Below, piece after piece: positions 9,263 through 17,737 of a stretch of 64,000 nucleotides of DNA. This DNA is from Leucobacter massiliensis (GTDB lineage Bacteria > Actinomycetota > Actinomycetes > Actinomycetales > Microbacteriaceae). The notes under the pieces were generated by a model, which did not search any database, was not told the origin of the DNA, and saw only the letters and a list, made by a program, of their open reading frames with translations. Numbering within the stretch: position 1 is the first letter of the stretch; every line of letters begins with the position of its first letter. The stretch covers positions 1-64,000 of the forward strand of contig NZ_MWZD01000017.1 of assembly GCF_002982315.1 (NCBI RefSeq). Direction: 5' to 3'. The position numbers and the translations under genes were made by a program.

Positions 9263-9892
9263 ATGATGTTCTGGCGCAAGCGGGAAAAGACGGAGGATCG
9301 CGTGTCCGGTGACAGCTGGCTGATCGTCGGCCTGGGCAATCCAGGCGCCAAGTACGAGGCGACGCGGCACAACGTGGGGCAGATGGCGCTCGACGTGCTC
9401 GCTGGCCGCCTCGGCTCCCGCTTCACCCCCCATCGCACGGGCGCCAGGATCGCCGAGGGGCGCGTCCGCCCGGGCGCGCCCAAGCTGATCCTCGCGAAGT
9501 CGAACGGCTACATGAACACCTCCGGTGGCCCGGTCTCGGCGCTCGCGAAGTACTTCGACGTGCCCGCGGAGCGCATCGTCGTCATCCACGACGAGCTCGA
9601 TCTGCCCTTCGACACCCTGAAGCTCAAGCTGGGCGGCGGCCACGGCGGCCACAACGGCCTGCGCGACATCGCGAAGGCGCTCGGCACGCCCGCTTTCCTG
9701 CGCGTGCGCGTCGGCATCGGACGGCCGCCCGGGCAGCAGGACCCCGCCGACTTCGTGCTGCGCCCCTTCGGCGCCTCCGAGCGCGGCACGCTTCCGGTGC
9801 TGCTGGAGGACGCCGCCGACGCCGCCGAGGCGCTCGTCGACGAGGGACTGCTCGCGGCGCAGCAGCGTTTTCACGGGCGGGATGCGAAGTGA
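9263..9892 (+). CDS. pth: Peptidyl-tRNA hydrolase
   Basis: Releases tRNA from stalled peptidyl-tRNA in the cytosol. 209 residues with catalytic H36 in ATRHNVG, NGYMNTSG (81-88), HDELDL with D110, and GGGHGGHNGLRDI. The N-terminus is about 15 residues longer than usual. ATG 9266 has better spacing to GGGAGG, and GTG at codon 14 would give the conventional length. The stop overlaps the mfd start by 4 bp (GTGA), coupling the two. Confidence 0.95.
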   Translation: MMFWRKREKTEDRVSGDSWLIVGLGNPGAKYEATRHNVGQMALDVLAGRLGSRFTPHRTGARIAEGRVRPGAPKLILAKSNGYMNTSGGPVSALAKYFDVPAERIVVIHDELDLPFDTLKLKLGGGHGGHNGLRDIAKALGTPAFLRVRVGIGRPPGQQDPADFVLRPFGASERGTLPVLLEDAADAAEALVDEGLLAAQQRFHGRDAK

Positions 9893-12800
9893 CGCTGCGG
9901 GGGATCGACCGGCTGCTGGAGGCCTCGGCGAGCTTCGCGCGCGCACTGGAGGTGAGCGGGGAGGACGCCGAGTTCTCCGTCGCGGCCGAGGGGCTGCGCG
10001 CGCCGCTCATCGCGGGCCTGCTGCGCCGCCGCAGGGAGGCGGGGGACCGGGGAGCGCTGCTCGTCGTCGCGGCGACCAGCCGCGAGGCCGACGCGCTGCG
10101 CACGGCGCTCGCCTCGCTCATGCCCGAGGCTGAGACGGCGGAGTTCCCCGCGTGGGAGACGCTGCCGCACGAGCGGCTGAGCCCGAGCGCCGAGACGGTG
10201 GGGCGGCGCGCCGCGGCCCTGCGACTGCTGCGCGAGCACGACGGCTCGCGCCCCCTGGTCCTCGTGGCCTCGGTGCGGGCAGCCCTGCAGCCCGTGTCGC
10301 CGCACGCCGCCCAGGCCGAGCCGCTGCTGCTGCGCGCCGGCGAGCCCGCTGAGGCTGGCGGTGAGCTCGGCCTCGACGCGGTGGCGCGCGAACTGGTGCT
10401 GCGCGCCTACACGCGCGTCGACATGGTCACTCGTCGCGGCGAGTTCGCGGTGCGCGGCGGCATCCTCGACGTCTTCCCGCCCGAGGCGGGACAGGCGGTG
10501 CGCGTCGACTTCTTCGGCGAGGAGGTCGATCAGATCCGCCGCTTCGCCGTCTCCGATCAGCGCAGCGCCGGTGATCCGATCCCGGAGGTGGAGCTCTGGC
10601 CCGCCCGCGAGCTGCTCCTCACCGAGGGGGTGCGGGAGCGCGCGGCGGAACTGCTGCCGCGTTTCCCCGCCCTCGGCGCCCTGCTCGAGAAGATGAGCCA
10701 GGGGATCCCGGTCGAGGGCATGGAGAGCCTGCTGCCGCAGCTCGTGGACGGACTGCGGCCGCTCACGGCGCTGCTGCCCGAGGGCGGGGCCGTGCTCGTC
10801 GCCTCCCCGGAGCGGGTGGCGGGACGGGCCGTGAGCCTCGCCGAGACGAACCGGGAGTTCCTGGAGGCCGCGTGGAGCGCGGCCACGGCGGGGGCCGACG
10901 CCCCGGTGCCCACGGACGACCGCGGCATGCTGTCGCTCGGCGAGCTGCGGGCCGCCGCCGCGGGGCGTCCGTGGTGGACGGTCTCGACCTTCGCGGCCGA
11001 CGAGGACGCGATGGCGGAGGACGCGACGACGCCGGCGCCCGCCGCCTCCGCGGGCGATCCGCTCGCGATCACCGTCGCGGGCGGGGCCTTCCCGCGCCAC
11101 GCACCCGGCGCCGAGGCGACGGGCTCGGCGATCCGGCTCTTCTCCGAGCGGCTGCGCGAGGGCTGGCACGTGGTCGTCACCGCGCAGGGTACGGGCCTCG
11201 TGGAGCGCGCCCGCGACGTGCTCGCAGAGGCGGGCGCTGCGGCCCGCATCGTCGAGGAGCTGCCGGATCGGCTGGACGACGGCGTGGTGTACCTCGTGGC
11301 GGGCACCGCGTGGTCGGGCTTCGAGAGCGCGGAGGCGAAGCTGCTGCTCGCCACCGAGGCCGAGTTCTTCGGCCGCTCGGCCGGAGCCCAGGCCGCGGGC
11401 GGGCAGAAGCTCGCGAAGCGCCGCGGCAAGAACGTGGTCGACCCGCTGAAGCTCGTGCCCGGCGACTACGTGGTGCACGAGACGCACGGCATCGGGCAGT
11501 TCGTGGAGCTCACGCAGCGCATGGTGCCGACCGGCATCGGCCGCGACGCCACGAAGGCGCTGCGCGAGTACCTGGTGCTCGAGTACGCCTCGAGCAAGCG
11601 CGGCATGCCCAAGGACAAGCTCTACGTGCCCACCGACCAGCTCGATCAGCTCTCGCGCTACGTCGGCGGCGAAGCGCCGGCGCTGTCGAAGATGGGCGGC
11701 AGCGACTGGGCGAACGCCAAGAAGAAGGCACGCAAGGCCGTGCGCGACATCGCGGTCGAGCTGGTGAAGCTCTACTCGGCGCGCGTCGCCTCCAAGGGCC
11801 ACGCCTTCTCTCCCGACACGCCCTGGCAGCACGAGCTCGAAGAGGCCTTCCCCTACGCGGAGACGCTGGATCAGCTCACCACCATCGAGGAGGTGAAGCG
11901 CGACATGGAGCGGCCGATCCCGATGGATCGCCTGCTCGCCGGCGACGTCGGCTTCGGCAAGACCGAGGTGGCGGTGCGCGCGGCCTTCAAGGCGGTGCAG
12001 GACGGCAAGCAGGTCGCCATGCTCGTGCCGACCACGCTGCTCGTGAACCAGCACCTGGAGACCTTCCAGAACCGTTTCGCCGGCTTCCCGGTGCGGCTGC
12101 GGCCGCTCAGCCGCTTCCAGTCGGAGAAGGAGTCGCGCGACACCATCGTGGGGCTCGCCGCGGGGACCGTGGACGTCGTCATCGGCACGCACCGGCTGCT
12201 CTCGGAGAGCATCGTCTACAAGGATCTGGGCCTGCTCATCATCGACGAGGAGCAGCGCTTCGGCGTCGAGCACAAGGACGCGCTGAAGAAGCTGAAGACC
12301 GGCGTCGACATCCTCGCGATGAGCGCGACGCCGATCCCGCGCACCCTCGAGATGGCGGTGACCGGCATCCGCGAGATGTCGACGCTCGCCACGCCTCCGG
12401 AGGACCGGCACCCGATCCTCACCTTCGTCGGCCCGCGCAGCGACAAGCAGATCACGGCCGCGATCCGGCGCGAGCTGCTCCGCGAGGGACAGGTGTTCTT
12501 CGTGCACAACCGGGTGCAGTCGATCGGGCGCGTCGCCGCGCACATCTCGGAGCTCGTGCCGGAGGCGCGGGTGGCGGTGGCGCACGGGCGGCTCAGCGAG
12601 CACCAGCTCGAGCAGGTCGTGCAGGACTTCTGGGAGCGGAAGTTCGACGTGCTCGTCTCCACGACGATCGTGGAGACCGGGCTCGACATCGCGAACGCCA
12701 ACACGATCATCATCGACTCGGCCGACAAGTACGGGCTGAGCCAGCTGCACCAGCTGCGCGGTCGCGTGGGGCGCAGCCGGGAGCGCGCCTACGCCTATTT

Positions 12801-13554
12801 CCTCTACGACCCCGAGAAGCCCCTCACCGAGCACGCGCACGAGCGCCTGGAGACCCTGGCCGCGAACAACGAGCTGGGCTCCGGCATGCAGGTCGCGCTG
12901 AAGGATCTCGAACTGCGCGGAGCGGGCAATCTGCTCGGTGGCGAGCAGTCGGGGCACATCGCGGGCGTGGGCTTCGACCTCTACCTGCGCATGATCGGCG
13001 AGGCGGTGAACACCTTCAAGGGTGAGGAGGCCACCGGCCCGGTCGAGCTGGTGCTCGAACTGCCGGTCGACGCCCACATCCCCGAGAGCTACGTGGAGAG
13101 CGAGCGGCTGCGCCTGGAGGCCTACCAGAAGTTCTCCGCCGCCTCGCACCCGCAGGCCCCCGAGGATCACGTCGCGCTCGTGCTCGACGAACTGCGCGAC
13201 CGCTACGGGGAGCCTCCGGCCGAGGTGCAGCGGCTCGCGGCCGTCTCGGCGCTGCGGCGGCGCGCCGCCAGGCTCGGCCTCGCGAAGGTGGTGGCGGCCG
13301 GTCCCTCCCTGCGCCTGGAGCCGGTCAAGCTGCCCGATTCGCGCCGCATGCGCATGAACCGCATGTATCCTGGCGCGCGCTACACGGAGGCGACGGGCAC
13401 GCTGCAGGTGCCGCTTCCGGGGGGAACGGCCTCCTCCCGCAGCCCGCTCGCGGGCGTGGGGCAACGGCACGTGGGCGACGAATCGGACATCGTCGCGTGG
13501 ACCGGCCGCGTGCTCGCGACGCTGCTCGAAGAGGATCCGCCGGCCTCGCCCTGA
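9889..13554 (+). CDS. mfd: Transcription-repair coupling factor
   Basis: Dislodges RNA polymerase stalled at DNA damage and recruits UvrA. 1221 residues, a little above average. In order: UvrB-like N-terminal module with the ETLPHER region near 90, RNA-polymerase-interacting domain opening at PGDYVVHETHGIGQF (about 525), translocase with Walker A GDVGFGKTE (about 685-693), DEEQ box (about 786), the SATPIPRT motif, and the C-terminal TRCF domain. A variable Ala/Thr-rich stretch around 380-400 is probably a linker. It is translationally coupled to pth. Confidence 0.96.
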   Translation: MTLRGIDRLLEASASFARALEVSGEDAEFSVAAEGLRAPLIAGLLRRRREAGDRGALLVVAATSREADALRTALASLMPEAETAEFPAWETLPHERLSPSAETVGRRAAALRLLREHDGSRPLVLVASVRAALQPVSPHAAQAEPLLLRAGEPAEAGGELGLDAVARELVLRAYTRVDMVTRRGEFAVRGGILDVFPPEAGQAVRVDFFGEEVDQIRRFAVSDQRSAGDPIPEVELWPARELLLTEGVRERAAELLPRFPALGALLEKMSQGIPVEGMESLLPQLVDGLRPLTALLPEGGAVLVASPERVAGRAVSLAETNREFLEAAWSAATAGADAPVPTDDRGMLSLGELRAAAAGRPWWTVSTFAADEDAMAEDATTPAPAASAGDPLAITVAGGAFPRHAPGAEATGSAIRLFSERLREGWHVVVTAQGTGLVERARDVLAEAGAAARIVEELPDRLDDGVVYLVAGTAWSGFESAEAKLLLATEAEFFGRSAGAQAAGGQKLAKRRGKNVVDPLKLVPGDYVVHETHGIGQFVELTQRMVPTGIGRDATKALREYLVLEYASSKRGMPKDKLYVPTDQLDQLSRYVGGEAPALSKMGGSDWANAKKKARKAVRDIAVELVKLYSARVASKGHAFSPDTPWQHELEEAFPYAETLDQLTTIEEVKRDMERPIPMDRLLAGDVGFGKTEVAVRAAFKAVQDGKQVAMLVPTTLLVNQHLETFQNRFAGFPVRLRPLSRFQSEKESRDTIVGLAAGTVDVVIGTHRLLSESIVYKDLGLLIIDEEQRFGVEHKDALKKLKTGVDILAMSATPIPRTLEMAVTGIREMSTLATPPEDRHPILTFVGPRSDKQITAAIRRELLREGQVFFVHNRVQSIGRVAAHISELVPEARVAVAHGRLSEHQLEQVVQDFWERKFDVLVSTTIVETGLDIANANTIIIDSADKYGLSQLHQLRGRVGRSRERAYAYFLYDPEKPLTEHAHERLETLAANNELGSGMQVALKDLELRGAGNLLGGEQSGHIAGVGFDLYLRMIGEAVNTFKGEEATGPVELVLELPVDAHIPESYVESERLRLEAYQKFSAASHPQAPEDHVALVLDELRDRYGEPPAEVQRLAAVSALRRRAARLGLAKVVAAGPSLRLEPVKLPDSRRMRMNRMYPGARYTEATGTLQVPLPGGTASSRSPLAGVGQRHVGDESDIVAWTGRVLATLLEEDPPASP

Positions 13555-13584
13555 GGCGTCGCGCGGCCGCGGCCGGCCGGAATC

Positions 13585-13625
13585 ACGGAAGGGGCCCGGA
13601 CGCCGAGCGCCCGGACCCCTTCCGT
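13585..13625. terminator. Convergent terminator between mfd and the lipoprotein gene
   Basis: ACGGAAGGGG and its complement extend into a CCGG/CGCC inner stem with two imperfect pairs. It sits between convergent stop codons and can serve both strands. Confidence 0.75.
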
Positions 13626-13633
13626 GCGAGCTC

Positions 13634-14173
13634 TTACTTGCTGCAGAGCTCCTCGAGCTTCGAGCTCGCCGAGGTCAGTGCCTCGGTGCGCTCGTTGAGC
13701 TCGGTCTGCAGCTCCTGGCTCTTCTGCTGCAGCTCCTGGCTCTTCTGCTGGAGCTCGTCGAGCTTCGCCATCGCCTCGGGGTCGCTCGGATCCAGATCCG
13801 AGAGGTCCGAGAGCTCCTGGAACGCGGAGAGGTCGATCGCCGAGATCGTGTCGGCGAAGGTCTGGTACTCGTCGACGAAGCCGTCGAGGGCGTCCTTCAC
13901 CTCGGCGTTGGTGACCTTCTTCTGCGCATCGCCGAGTGCGTCGAGCACGGGCTGAAGGGTCGCGCCCAGGTCGATGTCCTCGCCCTGCATGGCGTCCTGA
14001 AGCGCCTGCTGCGTGTCCGCCTGGGACTGCGAGACGACCTCGGTCATGGTGTCCTCGGCGATCTGGCACGCCTCGGCGACGCTCTGGCCGCCGGCGCAGG
14101 AGGCCAGGCTCAGCGTGAGCAGCGCCGCGCCGACCGTTCCGGCCGCCTTGAACATCGTCTTCTTGCGGGTCAT
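13634..14173 (-). CDS. Secreted coiled-coil lipoprotein of unknown function
   Basis: 179 residues. A lysine-rich start and a hydrophobic run lead to the lipobox LASC, so the mature protein is anchored by a lipid-modified Cys near residue 27. The rest is Glu/Gln/Asp-rich and predicted helical. Near the C-terminus a heptad-like unit, QQKSQEL, is repeated in tandem at both DNA and protein level. Two other cysteines (in EACQIAED after the lipobox, and ELCSK at the end) could form a disulfide that closes the hairpin. I do not recognise the family. It is convergent with mfd and divergent from mazG. Confidence 0.75.
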   Translation of the reverse strand: MTRKKTMFKAAGTVGAALLTLSLASCAGGQSVAEACQIAEDTMTEVVSQSQADTQQALQDAMQGEDIDLGATLQPVLDALGDAQKKVTNAEVKDALDGFVDEYQTFADTISAIDLSAFQELSDLSDLDPSDPEAMAKLDELQQKSQELQQKSQELQTELNERTEALTSASSKLEELCSK

Positions 14174-14356
14174 GTGTGGGGTCCCCCCTCAGCTTGTTCT
14201 GGTAGAGGCGATAGCTGATCGCCCGTAGCAGCGTAGCAGGCGCCGGGAGGCGGGGGCGGGCCGCGATACGACGGCGCGCGAGCCGTGGACGCGTCGAAGG
14301 TCTCTGCGAGGGAGCCCGGCGTGACGTCCCGGCGCAGGCCGCTAGGCTGTGTGAGC

Positions 14357-15064
14357 ATGACGACCCCAGCCGAGGAACCGTCCGATCCGATCGCCGCGCT
14401 GCAGCGCACGGTGCGCGCCCTGGTCTTCCCCGGGGGATGCGCGTGGCACGCCGAGCAGAGCCACGAGTCGCTCACCCGCTACCTCGTGGAGGAGACCGCC
14501 GAGTTCATCGATGCGGTGGAGCGCGAGCTGCCGGTGGAGGAGGTGCGATCCGAGCTCGGGGACGTGCTCTACCAGGTGCTCTTCCACGCGGCGATCGCGG
14601 AGCGGGACGGCGAGGGCTACGATCTGGCCAGCGTCGCCGAGTCGCTGAACGAGAAGCTCATCGCCCGGCACCCGCACGTCTTCGGCGACCGCGGGCCGAT
14701 GACGGCGGCGGAGCTGAACGCCGAGTGGGAGCGGCTCAAGGAGGACGCCGCCGGCGAGGACCGGGGGTCCCGGAGCCCGCTCGACGGCATCCCGGCGTCC
14801 ATGCCGGCGCTCGCGCGCGCGGCGAAGGTCGTGGACCGGCTCCGGCGCGCGGGGCTCATCAACCCCTCGGCGGCGGAGCGCTCGCACGAGGATCCGCTCG
14901 CCGCGGTGATCGGCCCCGACGAGCAGCGGCTCGCCGAGTTCGGCATCGGCGACGCGATGCTCGCGCTGGTGACGCGCGCGAACGCGGCCGGAGTCGACCC
15001 GGACCGGGCACTGCGGCTCGCCGTGGACCGGCTCGCCGCCCGCGCCCTGCACACGGGCGACTGA
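14357..15064 (+). CDS. mazG: MazG family nucleoside triphosphate pyrophosphohydrolase
   Basis: Hydrolyses (d)NTPs to NMP and PPi, a house-cleaning enzyme. 235 residues with the EExxE...ExxD metal motif visible as VEETAEFIDAVE and RSELGDVLYQVLFH, followed by a second degenerate MazG half (ASMPALARAAKVVDRL...). A TAGGCT -10 box at 14343-14348 lies 8 nt before the ATG and there is no Shine-Dalgarno, so transcription is probably leaderless. mazG follows mfd and precedes hisS/eno here, as in other actinobacteria. Confidence 0.92.
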   Translation: MTTPAEEPSDPIAALQRTVRALVFPGGCAWHAEQSHESLTRYLVEETAEFIDAVERELPVEEVRSELGDVLYQVLFHAAIAERDGEGYDLASVAESLNEKLIARHPHVFGDRGPMTAAELNAEWERLKEDAAGEDRGSRSPLDGIPASMPALARAAKVVDRLRRAGLINPSAAERSHEDPLAAVIGPDEQRLAEFGIGDAMLALVTRANAAGVDPDRALRLAVDRLAARALHTGD

Positions 15065-15070
15065 TCGGGA

Positions 15071-15940
15071 TCAGAGGATCAGCCCGTGCAGGCGGGCAGT
15101 CGAGACTGCCGCGTGCCGGCTCGACACGCCGAGCTTCGACATCGCCGCCTGCATGTAGCTCTTCACTGTGCTCTCCGTGAGCCCGAGCGCCGAGCCGATC
15201 TGCGCGTTGCTGAGGCCGAGCGCGGCGTGGGCGACCACGTCGAGCTCTCGGCGGGAGAGGGACGATGCGACGCCCTCCCGCGGCGCGGGGCGCTGCGGTT
15301 CGCTCCCGCAGCCCGCCGAGGCCAGGCGCCGTTCGAGGGAGGCGAGCCGCTCGCGGAGGGCGGGATCCTCGACCTCGGCGACGATGCGGCGCAGCTCGGC
15401 CTGGCTGCTGCGCAGCGATTCGAGCAGCGGAGCGGGCGCCGCGGCGTGGACCGGTCGTTCCAGCGAGGCGGCCGCGAGGCGCCGCTCGACCTCGTCCTGC
15501 ACCCGGATCTCCTGGGCGAGGTCCCCGGCCACGCCCGCGGCCGCGTTCACGAACGAGGCGTCGTGCACGGAGCCTCCCCGGGTGCCCGCGTAGAGCACGG
15601 CGCGCACCCGCCGCTCCACGACGACCGGCATCGCGACGAGCAGCATGATGTCCTCCGCGTTGATCTCGGTGTCGTAGTCGTGCGTGATCTGCCGCGAGCG
15701 CATGTAGTCGGTGGTCAGCCGCGGCCGGAGCTCGTGCATCGCCCGCCCCCCGAGCCCCCTGCCGCTTTCGACGCGCAGGCCGTCGAGGCTCATGGTGCGG
15801 TGCCCGGCGAGCGCGGTGACGGTCGCGACCCCGTCGCTCACGAAGCCGCCGAAGGCGAGGGGGAGGCGCGTCGCGCGCGCGAACTCCGCGACCGCGTCGT
15901 CGAGCACCCGCTGCGCGGGCGCGTCGGTGAGCTTCGTCAT
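15071..15940 (-). CDS. ramA: RamA-like LuxR-type regulator with GAF domain
   Basis: 289 residues from the ATG at 15940; a GTG at 16030 would add 30. An N-terminal GAF-like sensor (about 10-150) and a C-terminal LuxR helix-turn-helix (about 225-289, SRRELDVVAHAALGLSNAQI) match the size and layout of corynebacterial RamA, the LuxR-type activator of acetate and propionate metabolism. The context agrees: it is divergent from a prpE-like acyl-CoA synthetase (now a pseudogene) and close to an ActP/MctC transporter. It has no receiver domain, so it is not a two-component response regulator. Naming is by architecture and neighbourhood. Confidence 0.7.
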   Translation of the reverse strand: MTKLTDAPAQRVLDDAVAEFARATRLPLAFGGFVSDGVATVTALAGHRTMSLDGLRVESGRGLGGRAMHELRPRLTTDYMRSRQITHDYDTEINAEDIMLLVAMPVVVERRVRAVLYAGTRGGSVHDASFVNAAAGVAGDLAQEIRVQDEVERRLAAASLERPVHAAAPAPLLESLRSSQAELRRIVAEVEDPALRERLASLERRLASAGCGSEPQRPAPREGVASSLSRRELDVVAHAALGLSNAQIGSALGLTESTVKSYMQAAMSKLGVSSRHAAVSTARLHGLIL

Positions 15941-16048
15941 CGTGACTACCAACTTTCGGAGGTGTTTCCTGCGGGCTGGGGTGCCTAGCATCGTGAGCGC
16001 ACCTCGCAGCGTTGCGGTGTGCGTGATCACCGATTCATAGGAGAAGCA

Positions 16049-17289
16049 GTGGCCTCACACGAATCATCATCAGCTTACGGTGCGTATCGGCAGATCGCTG
16101 ACCGGGCCCGCCGGGATCCCGAGGGCTTCTGGCTGGAGACCGCCACGGCGCTCGAGTGGCAGACGTCTCCCTCGCGCGCCCTCGATGAGCGAGGGGAGGC
16201 CGAGTGGCGCTGGTTTCCGGACGGCGAGCTCAACGTCTGCGCCAACGCCCTCGACCGGCACGTCGCGGCAGGGCGCGGCGAGGACACCGCGCTGATCTAC
16301 GACTCCGCGATGACCGGAACGAAGGCGCGGTTCAGCTACGCGACGCTGCGAGACAGGGTCGCCGCCTTCGCGGGGGTGTGGAGACGGTGATCGTCCACGA
16401 CCGGGAGGCCGTCCCCGGTTCCGCGGCGGACTTCTCGGGCGAGCTCGGGATCGAGTGGCTCGACTGGGCGGAGACCGAGGCCGCCGCCACCCCGGCTGAT
16501 CCCGTGCCGCTGCGCGCGGAGGAGCCGCTCTACATCCTCTACACCTCGGGCACCACGGGCAGCCCGAAGGGCGTTGTGCGCGACAGCGGCGGCTACGCGG
16601 TGGCGCTCTCCTGGGTGATGCGCAACGTCTACGACTTCGGTCCGGGCGACACGATCTTCACCGCCTCGGACGTGGGGTGGGTCGCCGGCCACCCCTTCAT
16701 CGTCTACGGCCCGCTGCTCGCCGGGGGCACCACGGTGCTCTACGAGGGCAAGCCGGTCGGCACGCCGGATGCTGGCGCGTTCTGGCGGGTCCTCTCCGTG
16801 TACCGCGCCAAGGTGCTCTCCACGGCGCCGACGGCGCTGCGCGCGATCCGGCGCGAGGATCCCGAGCTCGCGGAGCGTGCGGGGCACGAGCTCTCCCTGC
16901 TTCTGCCGCCCGGCGGGCTGCTCGAGATCTGGGGCAGCCGCCAGCGCTTCATCGACTCCTACCTCAGGGCCTTCCCGGCTACTACGCGACGGGCGACGCC
17001 GGCCACTTCGACGAGGACGGCTACCGAGGAGCTCGCCGCCGAGCTCGTGCGCCTGGTGCGCGAGCACATCGGCCCCGTCGCGGCCTTCCGCGACGTCACG
17101 ATCCTCGAACGCCTGCCGAAGACCCGCTCCGGCAAGATCCTGCGCAAGACCATGCGTCAGATCGTGGACGGCGAACCCTACGCGGTGCCGGCCACGATCG
17201 AGGATCCGGCCGTGATCGACGATCTCATCGCGGCGCTGGCGACGACGGTGTCCGCGCCGGCGACGCAGGCCGTGTCCGTGCCTCGGTAG
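16049..17289 (+). pseudogene. prpE: Propionyl-CoA/acetyl-CoA synthetase (PrpE-like) pseudogene
   Basis: Clear fragments of a roughly 630-residue acyl-CoA synthetase remain. They are the N-terminus (MASHESSSAYGAY...), the AMP-binding motif YILYTSGTTGSPKG, the TASDVGW region, and the C-terminal catalytic lysine motif LPKTRSGKILRKTMR. The frame breaks near 16380 (about 80 residues lost, stop at 16390) and near 16900 (about 90 residues lost between GHELS and LLPPG). One G is missing near 16977, so FPGYYATGDAGHFDEDGY is out of frame, and about 70 residues are gone near 17030. The total is about 1.24 kb instead of 1.9 kb. Start and AGGAGA site are intact. No full-length enzyme can be made. Confidence 0.85.
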
Positions 17290-17350
17290 AGATTCGGACT
17301 CAAATCCCAATACCCTCGATTGAACACCATCCATGCGGCAAGGAGGCCCC

Positions 17351-17737
17351 ATGTCATCTGATCCGAACACGCTCGACGAGCACCCGTCCATCGATTACGA
17401 GGCGTTCCAGGCGAAGCCCGAGTTCCAGGAGATGAAGCGCGACTTCCGGCGCTTCGTCTTCCCGCTCACGGTCGCGTTCATGCTCTGGTTCCTGCTGTTC
17501 GTCGTGCTCGGCACCTACGCGCACGCGCTCTACGCCGTGCCGTTCCTCGGCCTGAACGTGGGACTGTGGCTCGGCATCGCGCAGTTCGTCACGACCTTCG
17601 CGATCACCACCTGGTACGTGTCGTGGGCCAACAAGCACCACGACCCCCGCATCACCGCCCTGCGAGCGGAGCTCGAGACCCTCGAAGCCGCGGGCACCGG
17701 TTCCCGATCCGACGACGCCGAGGGAGGCGCACGATGA
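17351..17737 (+). CDS. DUF485 membrane protein, partner of the acetate symporter
   Basis: 128 residues. A soluble N-terminus is followed by two transmembrane helices (about 38-58 and 68-92) and a charged C-terminal tail. AGGAGG precedes the ATG. It overlaps the transporter gene by 4 bp (ATGA). DUF485 proteins (YjcH, or MctB-like in corynebacteria) are nearly always encoded with ActP/MctC symporters and are thought to form a complex with them. Confidence 0.88.
   Translation: MSSDPNTLDEHPSIDYEAFQAKPEFQEMKRDFRRFVFPLTVAFMLWFLLFVVLGTYAHALYAVPFLGLNVGLWLGIAQFVTTFAITTWYVSWANKHHDPRITALRAELETLEAAGTGSRSDDAEGGAR

Noticed and set aside
9871-13470. 1199-codon open frame antisense to mfd
   Set aside because: Composition is the reverse-complement shadow (Arg, His, Gln, Ala-rich) of Mfd, with no domain signature.
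15071-15940. Two-component response regulator
   Set aside because: The N-terminus resembles GAF and lacks the receiver-domain aspartate and lysine pattern. No kinase is adjacent.
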